From assembly GCA_049522565.1 (NCBI GenBank), contig JBEKNT010000038.1, forward strand, positions 1 through 25,898: a stretch of DNA of 25,898 bases. Direction: 5' to 3'. Source of the DNA: JASHVB01 sp049522565. Its GTDB lineage: Bacteria > Pseudomonadota > Alphaproteobacteria > Acetobacterales > Acetobacteraceae. The notes below the pieces were generated by a model, which had not been told where the DNA came from, did no database searches, and worked only from the letters and a program-made list of their open reading frames with translations. The translations under genes were made by a program, and so were the position numbers. Positions 15,026-23,293 of the stretch are shown piece by piece (the stretch's first letter is position 1; the number at the start of each line of letters is the position of its first letter).

Positions 15026-17236
15026 TTACAGGAACAGCTCGGCGCGCTTCAGCAGTTCGTCGAGTCCCGGCTCCTTGGGATTGCGCGGCTTGCCGGGGTG
15101 GATGACGGACACCTGGCAGCTTTCGGCGGCCTCGACGAGTTGGCGATAGGTGCCGGCGGACAGATCCGCGATGTAGGCCTGCTTGTCCTTGTTGTACGCG
15201 AACATCTTGTCGTTGATCTGGGTGCACTCGTTGCAACTGCTGCAACGCGCGGTCTCGATGTACGGCTCGTCCGGCGAACGCTCGGGTTCGGCCACCGCTG
15301 GTTCGGCCGCTGGGGCCAGCGCCGCCGCCGGCGTTACCGCTGCCGCAAGTGCCGGGGCCGCCGCGACCGCCGGGCCCGTCGCCACCTCCCGCTGTCGCTG
15401 CTCCGTCTCCCACGCCGCCCGTTCACGGGTGAGCAAGGCCTCGGCATGCGAATTGCGGATGCCGCCAAGCTCGCGCAGGCTGCGCCATAACGCGCCAACC
15501 CGCTGCGCCTCGCGGATCATGCAGTCGTCGGCCATCACCTTTTGCAGCCGGTCGTCGGCGTCCACCATCAGCAGGCAGGGGACGTTGCCGGAAGCGGCGT
15601 CCAGGCCATGCGCGATGGCGTCGGCCGCGGCCACCATCTGGCCGTTCCAGACGGCGCGCGGAACCCGTGCGAAATGGGCCGCATAGCGCCGGTCGCAGGC
15701 CAGGAAGTCCGCCGCCGTGAAGGCGACCGATTCGGCGACCCGCTGATGGTCCGCGTCCTCGTATCCGAGCGGATGAACCGGCCAGTCTTGCTCCGCCTGC
15801 GGGTTGCCCGCGACGCTGAAGCGGGCGGCCCAATCCGCCCCCGCCGACGGGTCGTAAACGAAGGCGGGAAAGGCGCGCGATTCCATCGCCGCCGCGCCGA
15901 CCAGATAGGGCGGGATATCGCCCGTGTGGTGGCTCGCCCCGGAGAACACCGAAACCAGCGCCGGCCGGGACCCGGCGAGCCCGGCAAACAGCCGCTCGCG
16001 CAGGCGCAGCAGGTTCGAGGCGCTGGATTGCAACACGAACGTCTCGCCCAGCGCGATCGCGGCGCTGGCGAGCGTGCGGCCGGGCAGGCCGAGCGAAGCC
16101 CGTGCGGGATCGTCCGCCAGCGGCGCCAGGATGTCGTCGGTTTGCAGCAGGATCTTCAACGGCAGCCCGCTGGCGAGCGCATCCAGCACGCGGCTGAACT
16201 CCGCCGGCGCCAGGGTGTCGGCATCGAGCCGCACCAGGTAGTCCGGGAACAACGCCAGCTCGGCGGAGCCCACACGGTTGGCGCCGAAGGTGGCGAACAA
16301 GGCGTCGTGATCCGCCTCCCGGTACTCGCCCTTCGCCTCCAGCGCGGCGATGGTCATCGCCTTGATCAGCTCGACCAGCCTGGGCAGCCGCTCGTGCCAG
16401 GCTTCTAGCGCCCGGCTGCAACTGTCGAACGCGAAGCCGTATCCGGGGAGCGCCTGGATTGGCGCGCCGGCGCGCTGCGGCGGGGGGAAAAACCGTTGCG
16501 ACTGAAGAACGGATAGCAGCCAGCGGATGCGCTCGCGGCGGCTGTCGGGCAAGGAAGAGGGCGGCGAGACGCTGGCCAGCATGCGCGACATGGCCGCGAA
16601 ATCGAACGCCTGGGCCTGCGGGTCACCGATGCCGGCGCGCAGGTTCTCGGCGCTGTGGCCAACGTCGGAACGGGAGAAATCGGCCGCCAGGATGTCGGAG
16701 AGTTTCTGGATCAGCCGGGTCAGCTCGGTGCGGAACCGCGCCGCCTTGCGCCGGTGAACCGCGGCTGCGGCGTGCGAGAACAGGCGCCCCGGCAGGCTGG
16801 CGTCGCACTCCACCACCTCGCCGACGGCCGGCAGCTTCGCCCGCAGGCGGGCGAGATCGTCAACGAGACCCTCGTCGGAGTTTGCCGCGAGGCACGTCAC
16901 CGCCTGCTGCCATAACGCTGCGAACGCGCCGCCGCCCTCCGCCGCGGCAACGCGGCGCATTTCGCGTTCCATGCGCTCGGCGTGGTGGCGCAACCGGTCG
17001 GCAACAAGTTCGCCCTCGAGGGCCGCGTCGAACAGTTCGGTGAGCGATCGTACCGCATCGGCGTCGCCGGCGTCCGGCAGCAGCACGAGTGGAAAATCGT
17101 AGCGCAGCGCGGTCAGGTCGCGGTAGCTCGCGAACAACGCAGGGCGCAGGCCGAGCCCCGCCACGGCGTCGAGGCCTTCGCCAGTGCTCTGGCCGGTCAG
17201 GTAGAACGTGACCTGCGCTTGATGGGCTGCTTGCAT
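15026..17236 (-). CDS. Large protein of unknown N-terminal domain with C-terminal single-cluster ferredoxin domain
   Basis: The product is 736 residues from ATG 17236 (AAGG upstream) or 742 from ATG 17254. Residues 1 to about 615 are not a family I can name; they contain AFPAFVYDPSAG and NPQAEQDWPVHPLGYEDADH but no TPP motif. An Ala/Pro/Glu linker (about 615-655) leads to a ferredoxin-like domain with Cys665-x2-Cys668-x2-Cys671 and Cys707 (ARCSSCNECTQINDKMFAYN, then ESCQVSVIHPGKP). This pattern suits one 4Fe-4S (or 3Fe-4S) cluster. It is the last gene of the nfn-kor operon, beginning about 40 bases after korB. Its probable role is to take electrons from KorAB or pass them to NfnAB. A free ferredoxin is usually only 60-110 residues, so the large attached part is unusual. 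Confidence 0.8.
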   Translation of the reverse strand: MQAAHQAQVTFYLTGQSTGEGLDAVAGLGLRPALFASYRDLTALRYDFPLVLLPDAGDADAVRSLTELFDAALEGELVADRLRHHAERMEREMRRVAAAEGGGAFAALWQQAVTCLAANSDEGLVDDLARLRAKLPAVGEVVECDASLPGRLFSHAAAAVHRRKAARFRTELTRLIQKLSDILAADFSRSDVGHSAENLRAGIGDPQAQAFDFAAMSRMLASVSPPSSLPDSRRERIRWLLSVLQSQRFFPPPQRAGAPIQALPGYGFAFDSCSRALEAWHERLPRLVELIKAMTIAALEAKGEYREADHDALFATFGANRVGSAELALFPDYLVRLDADTLAPAEFSRVLDALASGLPLKILLQTDDILAPLADDPARASLGLPGRTLASAAIALGETFVLQSSASNLLRLRERLFAGLAGSRPALVSVFSGASHHTGDIPPYLVGAAAMESRAFPAFVYDPSAGADWAARFSVAGNPQAEQDWPVHPLGYEDADHQRVAESVAFTAADFLACDRRYAAHFARVPRAVWNGQMVAAADAIAHGLDAASGNVPCLLMVDADDRLQKVMADDCMIREAQRVGALWRSLRELGGIRNSHAEALLTRERAAWETEQRQREVATGPAVAAAPALAAAVTPAAALAPAAEPAVAEPERSPDEPYIETARCSSCNECTQINDKMFAYNKDKQAYIADLSAGTYRQLVEAAESCQVSVIHPGKPRNPKEPGLDELLKRAELFL

Positions 17237-17276
17237 GATGCTGTCGCCTTGCATGTCGGCCAATGTCCGCGACGCG

Positions 17277-18287
17277 TCAGGCCGCGGCGGCGCGGGGCGC
17301 GTCCGGTCCGGCGCCATCCGGTCCCCCCTGGGGCCAGATCGTGACCTTGTCGAACTCGGCTTCCAGACCGTTCCTGATCAGCTCCGCCGAGCGAAGCGCG
17401 CCGGCGTGGCGCACCTCCTCGTAACAGGGGACGTCGGGGTTGTGGTACAGGATGCCCACCGGGATCGGATCGTGGCCGGAAGCGACCTCGCGCGCGCGAT
17501 GGATGTCGCGCGGATCGTGCTCTTCCTGCGTGCGGAAGATCTTGGACGTGCCCGGGCTGATCGTCAGCCCGCGCTCGTGGTGCAGCAGCTTGATGCGCGA
17601 CGGGTCCTGCACAAACGGCTCGAACATCTTCGGCAGCCATTCCGGGCAGCGTTGCAGGATGCGCACGAAGCCGGTGCCCTTGTGGCGGAATGCCGCCGCG
17701 ATGATGTCGTAGAGCACGTCGGGAATCCAATCGACCGCCTGCGCCACGAACGAAACGTTCTGCACGCCGAGCGTGACGGACAGCGGGTTCAGCGCCTCCA
17801 GATACGAACCGCGCGGCGTGGTGGCGCTCTTCAATCCGATCGGCGAGGTCGGCGAGGCCTGCTTCTTCGTCAACCCGTAGATCTGGTTGTCGTGCAGCAT
17901 CACCGTCAGGTTCATGTTGTAGCGGATGGCGTGGATCCAGTGCGCCGCGCCGATGCTGCAACAATCGCCGTCGCCGGTGTTGACGAACACGTTCAGGTCC
18001 GGCCGCGCCATCTTGACGCCCTCGGCGATCGGCAGGGCACGGCCGTGGATGCCGTGCAACCCATAGGTCTTCATGTAATGCGGGAAGCGGCTGGAGCACC
18101 CGATGCCGGAGATGAACACGGTCTTCTCCGGCGGCAATTCCTCGTCGCGACACAGTCGCTGCACCGCGGTCAGGATCGCGTTGTCGCCGCACCCGGTGCA
18201 CCAGCGCGGCACGCCGCTCTGGTAGTCCTCCAGGTCGTAGTGCTCGTCGTGCAGCCGCAGCAGGCATTCGGTGGCGGAGTGGGACAT
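17277..18287 (-). CDS. korB: 2-oxoacid:ferredoxin oxidoreductase beta subunit (KorB-like)
   Basis: The 336-residue subunit binds thiamine diphosphate: GDGDCCSIG (105-113) and the later Asn in HDNQIYGLTKKQ (around 134) form the ThDP/Mg motif. Cys30, Cys33 (WCTGCGD), Cys64 (GIGCSSR) and Cys214 (RCPEW) have nearly the spacing of the four 4Fe-4S ligands known in the Sulfolobus two-subunit enzyme, so one cluster is expected. The ATG at 18287 has GGGAGGA eight bases upstream and lies 14 bases after korA. Together with KorA it should oxidise 2-oxoglutarate (or another 2-oxo acid) with CoA to an acyl-CoA, CO2 and reduced ferredoxin. Substrate choice between 2-oxoglutarate, pyruvate and branched-chain oxo acids cannot be fixed by eye. 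Confidence 0.9.
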   Translation of the reverse strand: MSHSATECLLRLHDEHYDLEDYQSGVPRWCTGCGDNAILTAVQRLCRDEELPPEKTVFISGIGCSSRFPHYMKTYGLHGIHGRALPIAEGVKMARPDLNVFVNTGDGDCCSIGAAHWIHAIRYNMNLTVMLHDNQIYGLTKKQASPTSPIGLKSATTPRGSYLEALNPLSVTLGVQNVSFVAQAVDWIPDVLYDIIAAAFRHKGTGFVRILQRCPEWLPKMFEPFVQDPSRIKLLHHERGLTISPGTSKIFRTQEEHDPRDIHRAREVASGHDPIPVGILYHNPDVPCYEEVRHAGALRSAELIRNGLEAEFDKVTIWPQGGPDGAGPDAPRAAAA

Positions 18288-18301
18288 GGTTCGGTCCTCC
18301 C

Positions 18302-20188
18302 TCACTGCGTCGGTAGTTTGCGCAGGATTGCCGCGCGGATCAGCGACGGCTTGATCGGCTGGCCCTTGACCTCGCACCAGCAGTCGACATCCACCAGGTA
18401 GCGCGAGCGCAGCAGCATCGCGAGCGCGCTGTAGCGCCGGTTGCTGTCGTCGATGAGCTGATCGTCGGTCTGGTCGCACCAGTTGCCCTCGATGGTCATC
18501 ACCTGGCGGAAGCCCGCCATGATCTGCTTGAGGCCCGGCGCCATCGGTTGCAGGAAGGTGAGGTGGATGGAGGACACCGCGCGGCCTTCGTCGCGCAGTC
18601 CCTCGACCGCTTCCTCGATCGCGCCGCGCGTGCTGCCCCAGCCGATCACCAGCAGCTCGCCGCTCTCCGGTCCGAAGACCGGTGGCGGCAGCAGCGTCCG
18701 TTGCAGTGCCGCCAGCTTGCGGCTGCGCGCATGGATGCTCTGCTGGTTGATCTCGGCGTCGTAGGCGACGTGGCTCTGGCCATCATGCGCGAGGCCGGTC
18801 AGCGTGTGCATGCCGCCGGGCTGGCCCGGGATGATGCGGCGCGCCAACCCGGTGACCGGATCCCAGTTATACGGCTTGGTGCCCTCGGGAAGCGCGCTCT
18901 GGTCGGCCGGCGGCGCCAGCCAGGTTTCGTGGAATTGCGGGCGCGGAATCGGCTGCTGCGAGCTGGCGAGGGCGGCATCGGTCAGTATCACGACGACCAT
19001 GTTGAACGTTTCGGCGATCTTGCGCGCGGTGATCACCGAATAGAAGCAATCCTCGATGGTGGCAGCCGCCATCACCACTTTCGGCGCATCGCCATGGCTG
19101 CCGAACATCGCGGTCAGCAGGTCACCTTGCTCTACCTTGGTGGGCTGGCCGGTGCTCGGGCCGCCGCGCTGCACGTTGATGACGACCAGCGGGATCTCCC
19201 CCATCACCGCCAGCCCGATGCCCTCCTGCTTCAGCGAATAGCCGGGGCCGGACGTAATGGTGACCGCGCATTTGTTGGCATAGGAAGCGCCCAGCGCAAA
19301 CGCGCAGGCGGCGATTTCGTCTTCCGCCTGGTGCACGATCCCGCCGACCTTCTCGAACACGTCGCTGAGATAGTGCGAGACGGAGGTCGCCGGCGTGATC
19401 GGGTACATGGCGCAGACCTCCATGCCCGAGGCGAGGATGCCCAGCGCCAGCGCGGTATTGCCGTTGACCACGATCTGCGGTTCGGTCGCGCGCACGGCAG
19501 GGATGCGGTACTTGAAGTCGAGGTTCTCCTCCGCCCACGCATAGCCGGCTTCGAGCAAGCGGACATTGGTATCGACGACAAGCTGGTCCTTCTTGCCGAA
19601 GATCAGCGCCACTTGCTCTGCCGCAAGCTGCATGTCGAAGCTGTAGATGTTGCAGAGCATGCCCAGCGCGAACATGTTCTTGCCGCGCCGCGGGTCGGAC
19701 ACGATGGCGCGGCACGCGCGCTCCATCGGTACCTCGTGCACGTCGTAGCCGGCGGCGACGAGCTGATCGTGGATTTCGACGTAGGAATCGACGATCGCCT
19801 TGTTGCGATCCTCCCGCCACATGCTTTCCAGGAGAATGGTGGCGCCGGGCTTCAACTCGCCGGCGCGCACGCGACCGAGCAAGACTTGCTCGTTGAAGGC
19901 GATGGCCAGGTCGGTTTCGTTGCCGCCGTTGGTGATGCGGCGCGTGCCGAAGCGGATGCGGTTGCCGGAGGCGCCGGCGACACTGCGTGCGGGCGGGCGG
20001 ATTTCGGCGGGGATGATCTCCACCGTCCAGATGCCGTAGCCCGCGCGCGCGGCGATGGCGCCGAGGCATTGGCCGCAACGTTGCGCGCCCTCGCCGGAGT
20101 CGCTGATCACCTCGACAATGTGCTCGGCAAGCGTGGTCACCGTCTTGGCGCGGGCGGGTAACGGCTCCAGCAGCGTGACGTCGTTCAT
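18302..20188 (-). CDS. korA: 2-oxoacid:ferredoxin oxidoreductase fused gamma-alpha subunit (KorA-like)
   Basis: The 628-residue protein joins a gamma domain (about 20-230, with RCGQCLGAIAARAGYGIWTV and GTRRITNGGNETDLAIAFNE) to an alpha domain (about 240-628, beginning NGNTALALGILASGMEVCA and containing MYPITPATSVSHYL, the family's YPITPxT motif at 262-268). This fused layout is that of KorA in the two-subunit 2-oxoacid:ferredoxin oxidoreductases of aerobes and facultative bacteria. I take ATG 20188 as the start; the frame continues upstream into a palindromic repeat and has no homologous residues there. It sits 14 bases before korB and 154 bases after nfnB. It forms the catalytic heterodimer with KorB in the cytoplasm. 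Confidence 0.9.
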   Translation of the reverse strand: MNDVTLLEPLPARAKTVTTLAEHIVEVISDSGEGAQRCGQCLGAIAARAGYGIWTVEIIPAEIRPPARSVAGASGNRIRFGTRRITNGGNETDLAIAFNEQVLLGRVRAGELKPGATILLESMWREDRNKAIVDSYVEIHDQLVAAGYDVHEVPMERACRAIVSDPRRGKNMFALGMLCNIYSFDMQLAAEQVALIFGKKDQLVVDTNVRLLEAGYAWAEENLDFKYRIPAVRATEPQIVVNGNTALALGILASGMEVCAMYPITPATSVSHYLSDVFEKVGGIVHQAEDEIAACAFALGASYANKCAVTITSGPGYSLKQEGIGLAVMGEIPLVVINVQRGGPSTGQPTKVEQGDLLTAMFGSHGDAPKVVMAAATIEDCFYSVITARKIAETFNMVVVILTDAALASSQQPIPRPQFHETWLAPPADQSALPEGTKPYNWDPVTGLARRIIPGQPGGMHTLTGLAHDGQSHVAYDAEINQQSIHARSRKLAALQRTLLPPPVFGPESGELLVIGWGSTRGAIEEAVEGLRDEGRAVSSIHLTFLQPMAPGLKQIMAGFRQVMTIEGNWCDQTDDQLIDDSNRRYSALAMLLRSRYLVDVDCWCEVKGQPIKPSLIRAAILRKLPTQ

Positions 20189-20222
20189 GGCCTCATCTCG
20201 GGCTTGGAGGAAAATGGAGACT

Positions 20223-20325
20223 CCCCCTCCCCTTGTGGGAGGGGGGTGGGGGGAGGGGTGCGTACATCCGCCGGCCATTGGGGTTCGCACCCCTCCCCCC
20301 AACCCCCTCCCACAAGGGGAGGGGG
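20223..20325. repeat. 40-bp near-perfect inverted repeat inside the operon
   Basis: Bases 20223-20262 and 20286-20325 are reverse complements with one mismatch in 40, around a 23-base spacer. The arms contain CCCCCTCCCCTTGTGGGAGG and its complement. This is a dispersed palindromic family of GC-rich proteobacteria (from memory). Lying between nfnB and korA, the RNA hairpin could slow transcription or set a processing point, giving unequal nfn and kor mRNA. Confidence 0.8.
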
Positions 20326-20342
20326 CGTATGGCGGTGCGGGT

Positions 20343-21830
20343 TCATGCGCAACGGATGCGGGCGAAGTTGCGTTCGCTCGCCTGGATGCCGAAGATCGTT
20401 GCCGCCGCGGGCACCGTCCCGGGTTCGCGGATGCCGAGATACGCCTTCATGCTGCGTGCGGCCTTGCGGCCGGCGCCCATCGCCTCGATGACCGTGGCGG
20501 CGCCGGTGACGATGTCGCCGCCGGCGTAAACGCCGGCCATCGACGTCGCCAGGTCCGCGTCGGTCTCGATGTAGCCCCGCTTGTTGAGCCGCATGCGCGT
20601 GGTCTGGCCGATGATCGGGTTGGCATTGGTGCCGATGGCGAACACCACCTGGTCGCATTCGACCTCGTGCTCGCTGCCGGCAACCGGCACCGGGCGGGCG
20701 CGGCCGGACGAGTCAGGCTCGCCCAGAGCCATGGAAATGCAGCGCATGCCGCGCACGTTGCCCTTGTCGTCGCCCAGCACCTCCAGCGGCGCGGTCAGCC
20801 ACTTGAAAACCACGCCCTCCTGCTCCGCATGATGGACTTCCTCGGCGCGCGCGGGGCATTCCGCCTTGCTGCGGCGATAGACGCAGGTGACGTTCTGTGC
20901 CCCGAGGCGCAATGAAACGCGCATCGCGTCCATCGCGGTGTTGCCGGCGCCGACCACGGCGACATGGCGGCCAAGCGGGATCGGCGTGTCAAAGGCCGGG
21001 AAGTCGCGCGCGCGCATGAGATTGCAGCGCGTGAGCAATTCGTTCGCCGACAGCACGCCGTTCAGTGAATCGCCCGGAATGCCGAGCATGGCGGGATAGC
21101 CGGCGCCGGTGCCGATGAACACCGCGTCGAAGCCCATCTCGTCGATCATCTGCGGGATGGTGAACAGCCGGCCGACCAGCGTGTTGCATTCGAATTTCAC
21201 GCCGAGCCGGCGCAGGTTCGCAATTTCGGCGTCGATCACTTCGTTGGGCAGGCGGAAATCGGGGATGCCGTAGCGCAGCACGCCGCCCGGTTCGTGGAAC
21301 GCCTCGAACACAGTGACCTCGCAGCCGGCCTTCGCCATGTCGGCGGCGCAGGCCATGCCGGCGGGACCGGAGCCGACGATGCCGACGCGGTGTCCGTTCG
21401 GCTCGATATGCGGCAGGTTGGCCCAGCCCTCGGCGATGGCGCGGTCGCCGACGAAGCGTTCAAGCCGGCCGATCGCCACCGGTTCGAGCGATTCGCCGAC
21501 CGTGCAGCGGCCCTCGCATTGCGTCTCCTGCGGGCAGACGCGGCCGCACACCGCCGGCAGCAGGTTGGTGCGGCCGATCGCATCGTAGGCACCGCGGAAG
21601 TCCTTCGCGCCGATGCGCTCGATGAAGCCGGGAATGTCGATGCCGACGGGGCATCCGGCGATGCAGACCGGATCGGCACAGAACAGGCAGCGTTCGGCCT
21701 CGCGCAGCGCCTCGGCTTCGTCGTAGCCGCAGTTCACCTCGGCGAAGTTGTGCGCCCGCTCGCCGGGGTCCTGTTCGCGGACCGGGGTGCGCTGCTGCGG
21801 TATCGTTCGTATCGTGCGTTTCTTCGCCAT
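20343..21830 (-). CDS. nfnB: NfnB-like NADPH/ferredoxin flavoprotein subunit (GltD-type fold)
   Basis: The 495-residue protein has two N-terminal cysteine clusters for 4Fe-4S centres: Cys48, 51, 56, 60 (CLFCADPVCIAGCP) and Cys95, 99, 105, 109 (CGRVCPQETQCEGRC). An FAD site follows, GSGPAG (153-158), then an NAD(P)H site, VAVVGAGNTAMDA (290-302), and ends with a second FAD contact (VYAGGD, 434-439). Alone it looks like the small subunit of glutamate synthase (GltD), but no GltB large subunit is present and it follows the NfnA partner gene. The pair matches NfnAB, which couples ferredoxin, NADH and NADP. ATG 21830 has two in-frame GTG codons before it; GGGA upstream suits ATG. It is upstream of korA in the same direction. 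Confidence 0.85.
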   Translation of the reverse strand: MAKKRTIRTIPQQRTPVREQDPGERAHNFAEVNCGYDEAEALREAERCLFCADPVCIAGCPVGIDIPGFIERIGAKDFRGAYDAIGRTNLLPAVCGRVCPQETQCEGRCTVGESLEPVAIGRLERFVGDRAIAEGWANLPHIEPNGHRVGIVGSGPAGMACAADMAKAGCEVTVFEAFHEPGGVLRYGIPDFRLPNEVIDAEIANLRRLGVKFECNTLVGRLFTIPQMIDEMGFDAVFIGTGAGYPAMLGIPGDSLNGVLSANELLTRCNLMRARDFPAFDTPIPLGRHVAVVGAGNTAMDAMRVSLRLGAQNVTCVYRRSKAECPARAEEVHHAEQEGVVFKWLTAPLEVLGDDKGNVRGMRCISMALGEPDSSGRARPVPVAGSEHEVECDQVVFAIGTNANPIIGQTTRMRLNKRGYIETDADLATSMAGVYAGGDIVTGAATVIEAMGAGRKAARSMKAYLGIREPGTVPAAATIFGIQASERNFARIRCA

Positions 21831-21909
21831 CACCACTCATCCCAGGCAGCCACAAGGGGAATTCGAGAGTCGGAAGCAATCAAGGCATGGCGGGCACCGG
21901 CACCCGCCA

Positions 21910-21989
21910 CGTCATGGCCGGGCTCGGATCCGGCCATTCCTGCGCCGCCGGTGCGGCGAACGGTGGCCAGGTCAAGCCCGGCCATGACG
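21910..21989. repeat. Palindromic REP-like element between nfnA and nfnB
   Basis: CGTCATGGCCGGGCT (21910-21924) is the exact complement of AGCCCGGCCATGACG (21975-21989), and the inner part adds further pairing (GGCCA near 21932 against TGGCC near 21964). A smaller CGCCGCCGGTGCGGCG hairpin lies in the centre. The 221-base gap between nfnA and nfnB contains no gene. Such elements are common between genes and may stabilise or end part of the message. Confidence 0.65.
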
Positions 21990-22051
21990 GTGGGGGCGCC
22001 GGTGCGATGCGTCATGGTTTCCGCCGGTTGGTATCGGTCATTTGGGATCGG

Positions 22052-22933
22052 TCACAACGTCGGCTGGAGGGCCGCCATGCGGCAGGTTTCCGACCAGCGC
22101 GCCACGGCGGCTTTCTCTTCTTCCGCATAGCGCCGCAGGCGACGCATCATGTCGTCGAAGTCAACCAGGTGGCCGTCGAAATCGGGCCCATCGACGCAGG
22201 CGAACTTCACCTCGTCGCCGAGCTTCACGCGGCAGCCGCCGCACATCCCGGTGCCGTCAACCATGATCGGATTGAGGCTGACCATGGTCTTGATGCCGAG
22301 CGGCCTGGTGGTCTCGGCGCAAGCTTTCATCATCACCGGCGGACCGATCGCGACCACCTCGTCGATGTCGGGATGCGCGGCGAGGGCCTGGCGGATGCCG
22401 TCGCTGACGAAACCCTTCAGCCCCGCGGACCCGTCATCGGTACACAGGATCACCTCGTCGCAGCAGGCGCGGAACTTGTCTTCCCAGAACACCAGGTCCT
22501 TGTTGCGGAAGCCGAGGATGCCGATGACATAGGCGCCACCCTCCTTGAAGGCGCGCGCCTGCGGATAGATCGGTGCGACTCCCAGGCCGCCGCCGACACA
22601 CACCACCTTCCGCGCGGTGCCGATATGCGTGGGGATGCCCATCGGTCCCACCAGCGCATGCAGACGCGTGCCCGACTGGCAGGTCTGCTGCATCTCCTTT
22701 GTGGTCTTGCCGACCGCCTGCACCACCAGGGTTATAGTACCGGCAGTGCGGTCGAAATCGGCGATGGTCAGGGGAATGCGTTCGCCATGCTCATGCGACA
22801 TCACGATGACAAACTGGCCGGGGCGCGCGGCCCTCGCCATCAAGGGATGGCGGACTTCAAGCAGGTAGGTGACATCGGAAAAATCCTGCCGACGGACGAT
22901 CTCGAACCCGTCGCGTTCTTGGACGTCGTTCAT
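22052..22933 (-). CDS. nfnA: NfnA-like ferredoxin-NAD(P)+ reductase subunit (sulfide/dihydroorotate dehydrogenase-type)
   Basis: The 293-residue protein is a ferredoxin reductase-type flavoprotein of the PyrK/SudB class. The FAD motif RIPLTI (52-57) and NAD(P) motif VCVGGGLGVAPIYPQ (111-125) are clear. The C-terminal iron-sulfur site is DGTGMCGGCRVKLGDEVKFA then CVDGP, with Cys231, Cys234 and Cys246; family members use three cysteines and one aspartate for a 2Fe-2S cluster. It is the usual partner of NfnB, next in the operon after 221 bases. ATG 22933 has GAGG nine bases upstream; a TTG at 22942 would place GAGG directly against the start. An FNR-type box lies 93 bases upstream. Dihydroorotate reduction is unlikely, because no PyrD-like gene is adjacent. 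Confidence 0.85.
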   Translation of the reverse strand: MNDVQERDGFEIVRRQDFSDVTYLLEVRHPLMARAARPGQFVIVMSHEHGERIPLTIADFDRTAGTITLVVQAVGKTTKEMQQTCQSGTRLHALVGPMGIPTHIGTARKVVCVGGGLGVAPIYPQARAFKEGGAYVIGILGFRNKDLVFWEDKFRACCDEVILCTDDGSAGLKGFVSDGIRQALAAHPDIDEVVAIGPPVMMKACAETTRPLGIKTMVSLNPIMVDGTGMCGGCRVKLGDEVKFACVDGPDFDGHLVDFDDMMRRLRRYAEEEKAAVARWSETCRMAALQPTL

Positions 22934-23025
22934 AGTAGCCAACCTCAGCGCCGGGCGGGGATGCCGGCCGTTTGCCAGCCAGCCGGTCGTTGGTTGCCAC
23001 TAAGCCCCAAGCACGCGCCGAGGCA

Positions 23026-23039
23026 TTGATCTGGATCAA
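23026..23039 (-). promoter_or_regulatory. FNR/FixK-type binding site upstream of nfnA
   Basis: TTGATCTGGATCAA perfectly matches the FNR-family consensus TTGAT-N4-ATCAA. Only nfnA lies downstream on either side at a suitable distance (93 bases from box to ATG), so the site most likely controls the nfn-kor operon. The bases TTGATCTGGATCAAGGA are identical to those at 12071-12087. The regulator gene is not in the window. Confidence 0.82.
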
Positions 23040-23271
23040 GGATGGGCCTGGAACCGGCGCATCCGCATTCCCTCACGTCCGGATCAAGGGTGGGGCGACG
23101 AACCCGCGGTCAACAGCCGACGCGACAAGTACGTCGGTTTCCAGCCAAAGCGCGGGCAGCCTCCTCGGGGGATACGTCGTCGATTGTTGGTCGAGGGAGT
23201 CGTCACAAACGAACTGAACCCGATCGTTACTCCGCGCCGCGCTCCCACCGCGCGAACGCCGGCGCGCCGAT

Positions 23272-23293
23272 CCCCGGGGACGCAGCCCCGGGG
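23272..23293 (-). terminator. GC-rich hairpin after the lipoprotein gene
   Basis: CCCCGGGG repeated around a six-base loop (ACGCAG) forms an 8-9 bp stem beginning 18 bases after the stop of the lipoprotein gene. No T run follows on the - strand, so it is a hairpin of unproven terminator activity. Confidence 0.45.

Noticed and set aside
20343..21830. Glutamate synthase small subunit (gltD)
   Set aside because: The fold is shared, but there is no large subunit gene nearby and the preceding gene encodes the NfnA partner, so NfnB fits better. Phylogeny would settle it.
22052..22933. Dihydroorotate dehydrogenase electron-transfer subunit (pyrK)
   Set aside because: Same superfamily, but no catalytic PyrD-type gene is adjacent; the partner here is NfnB.
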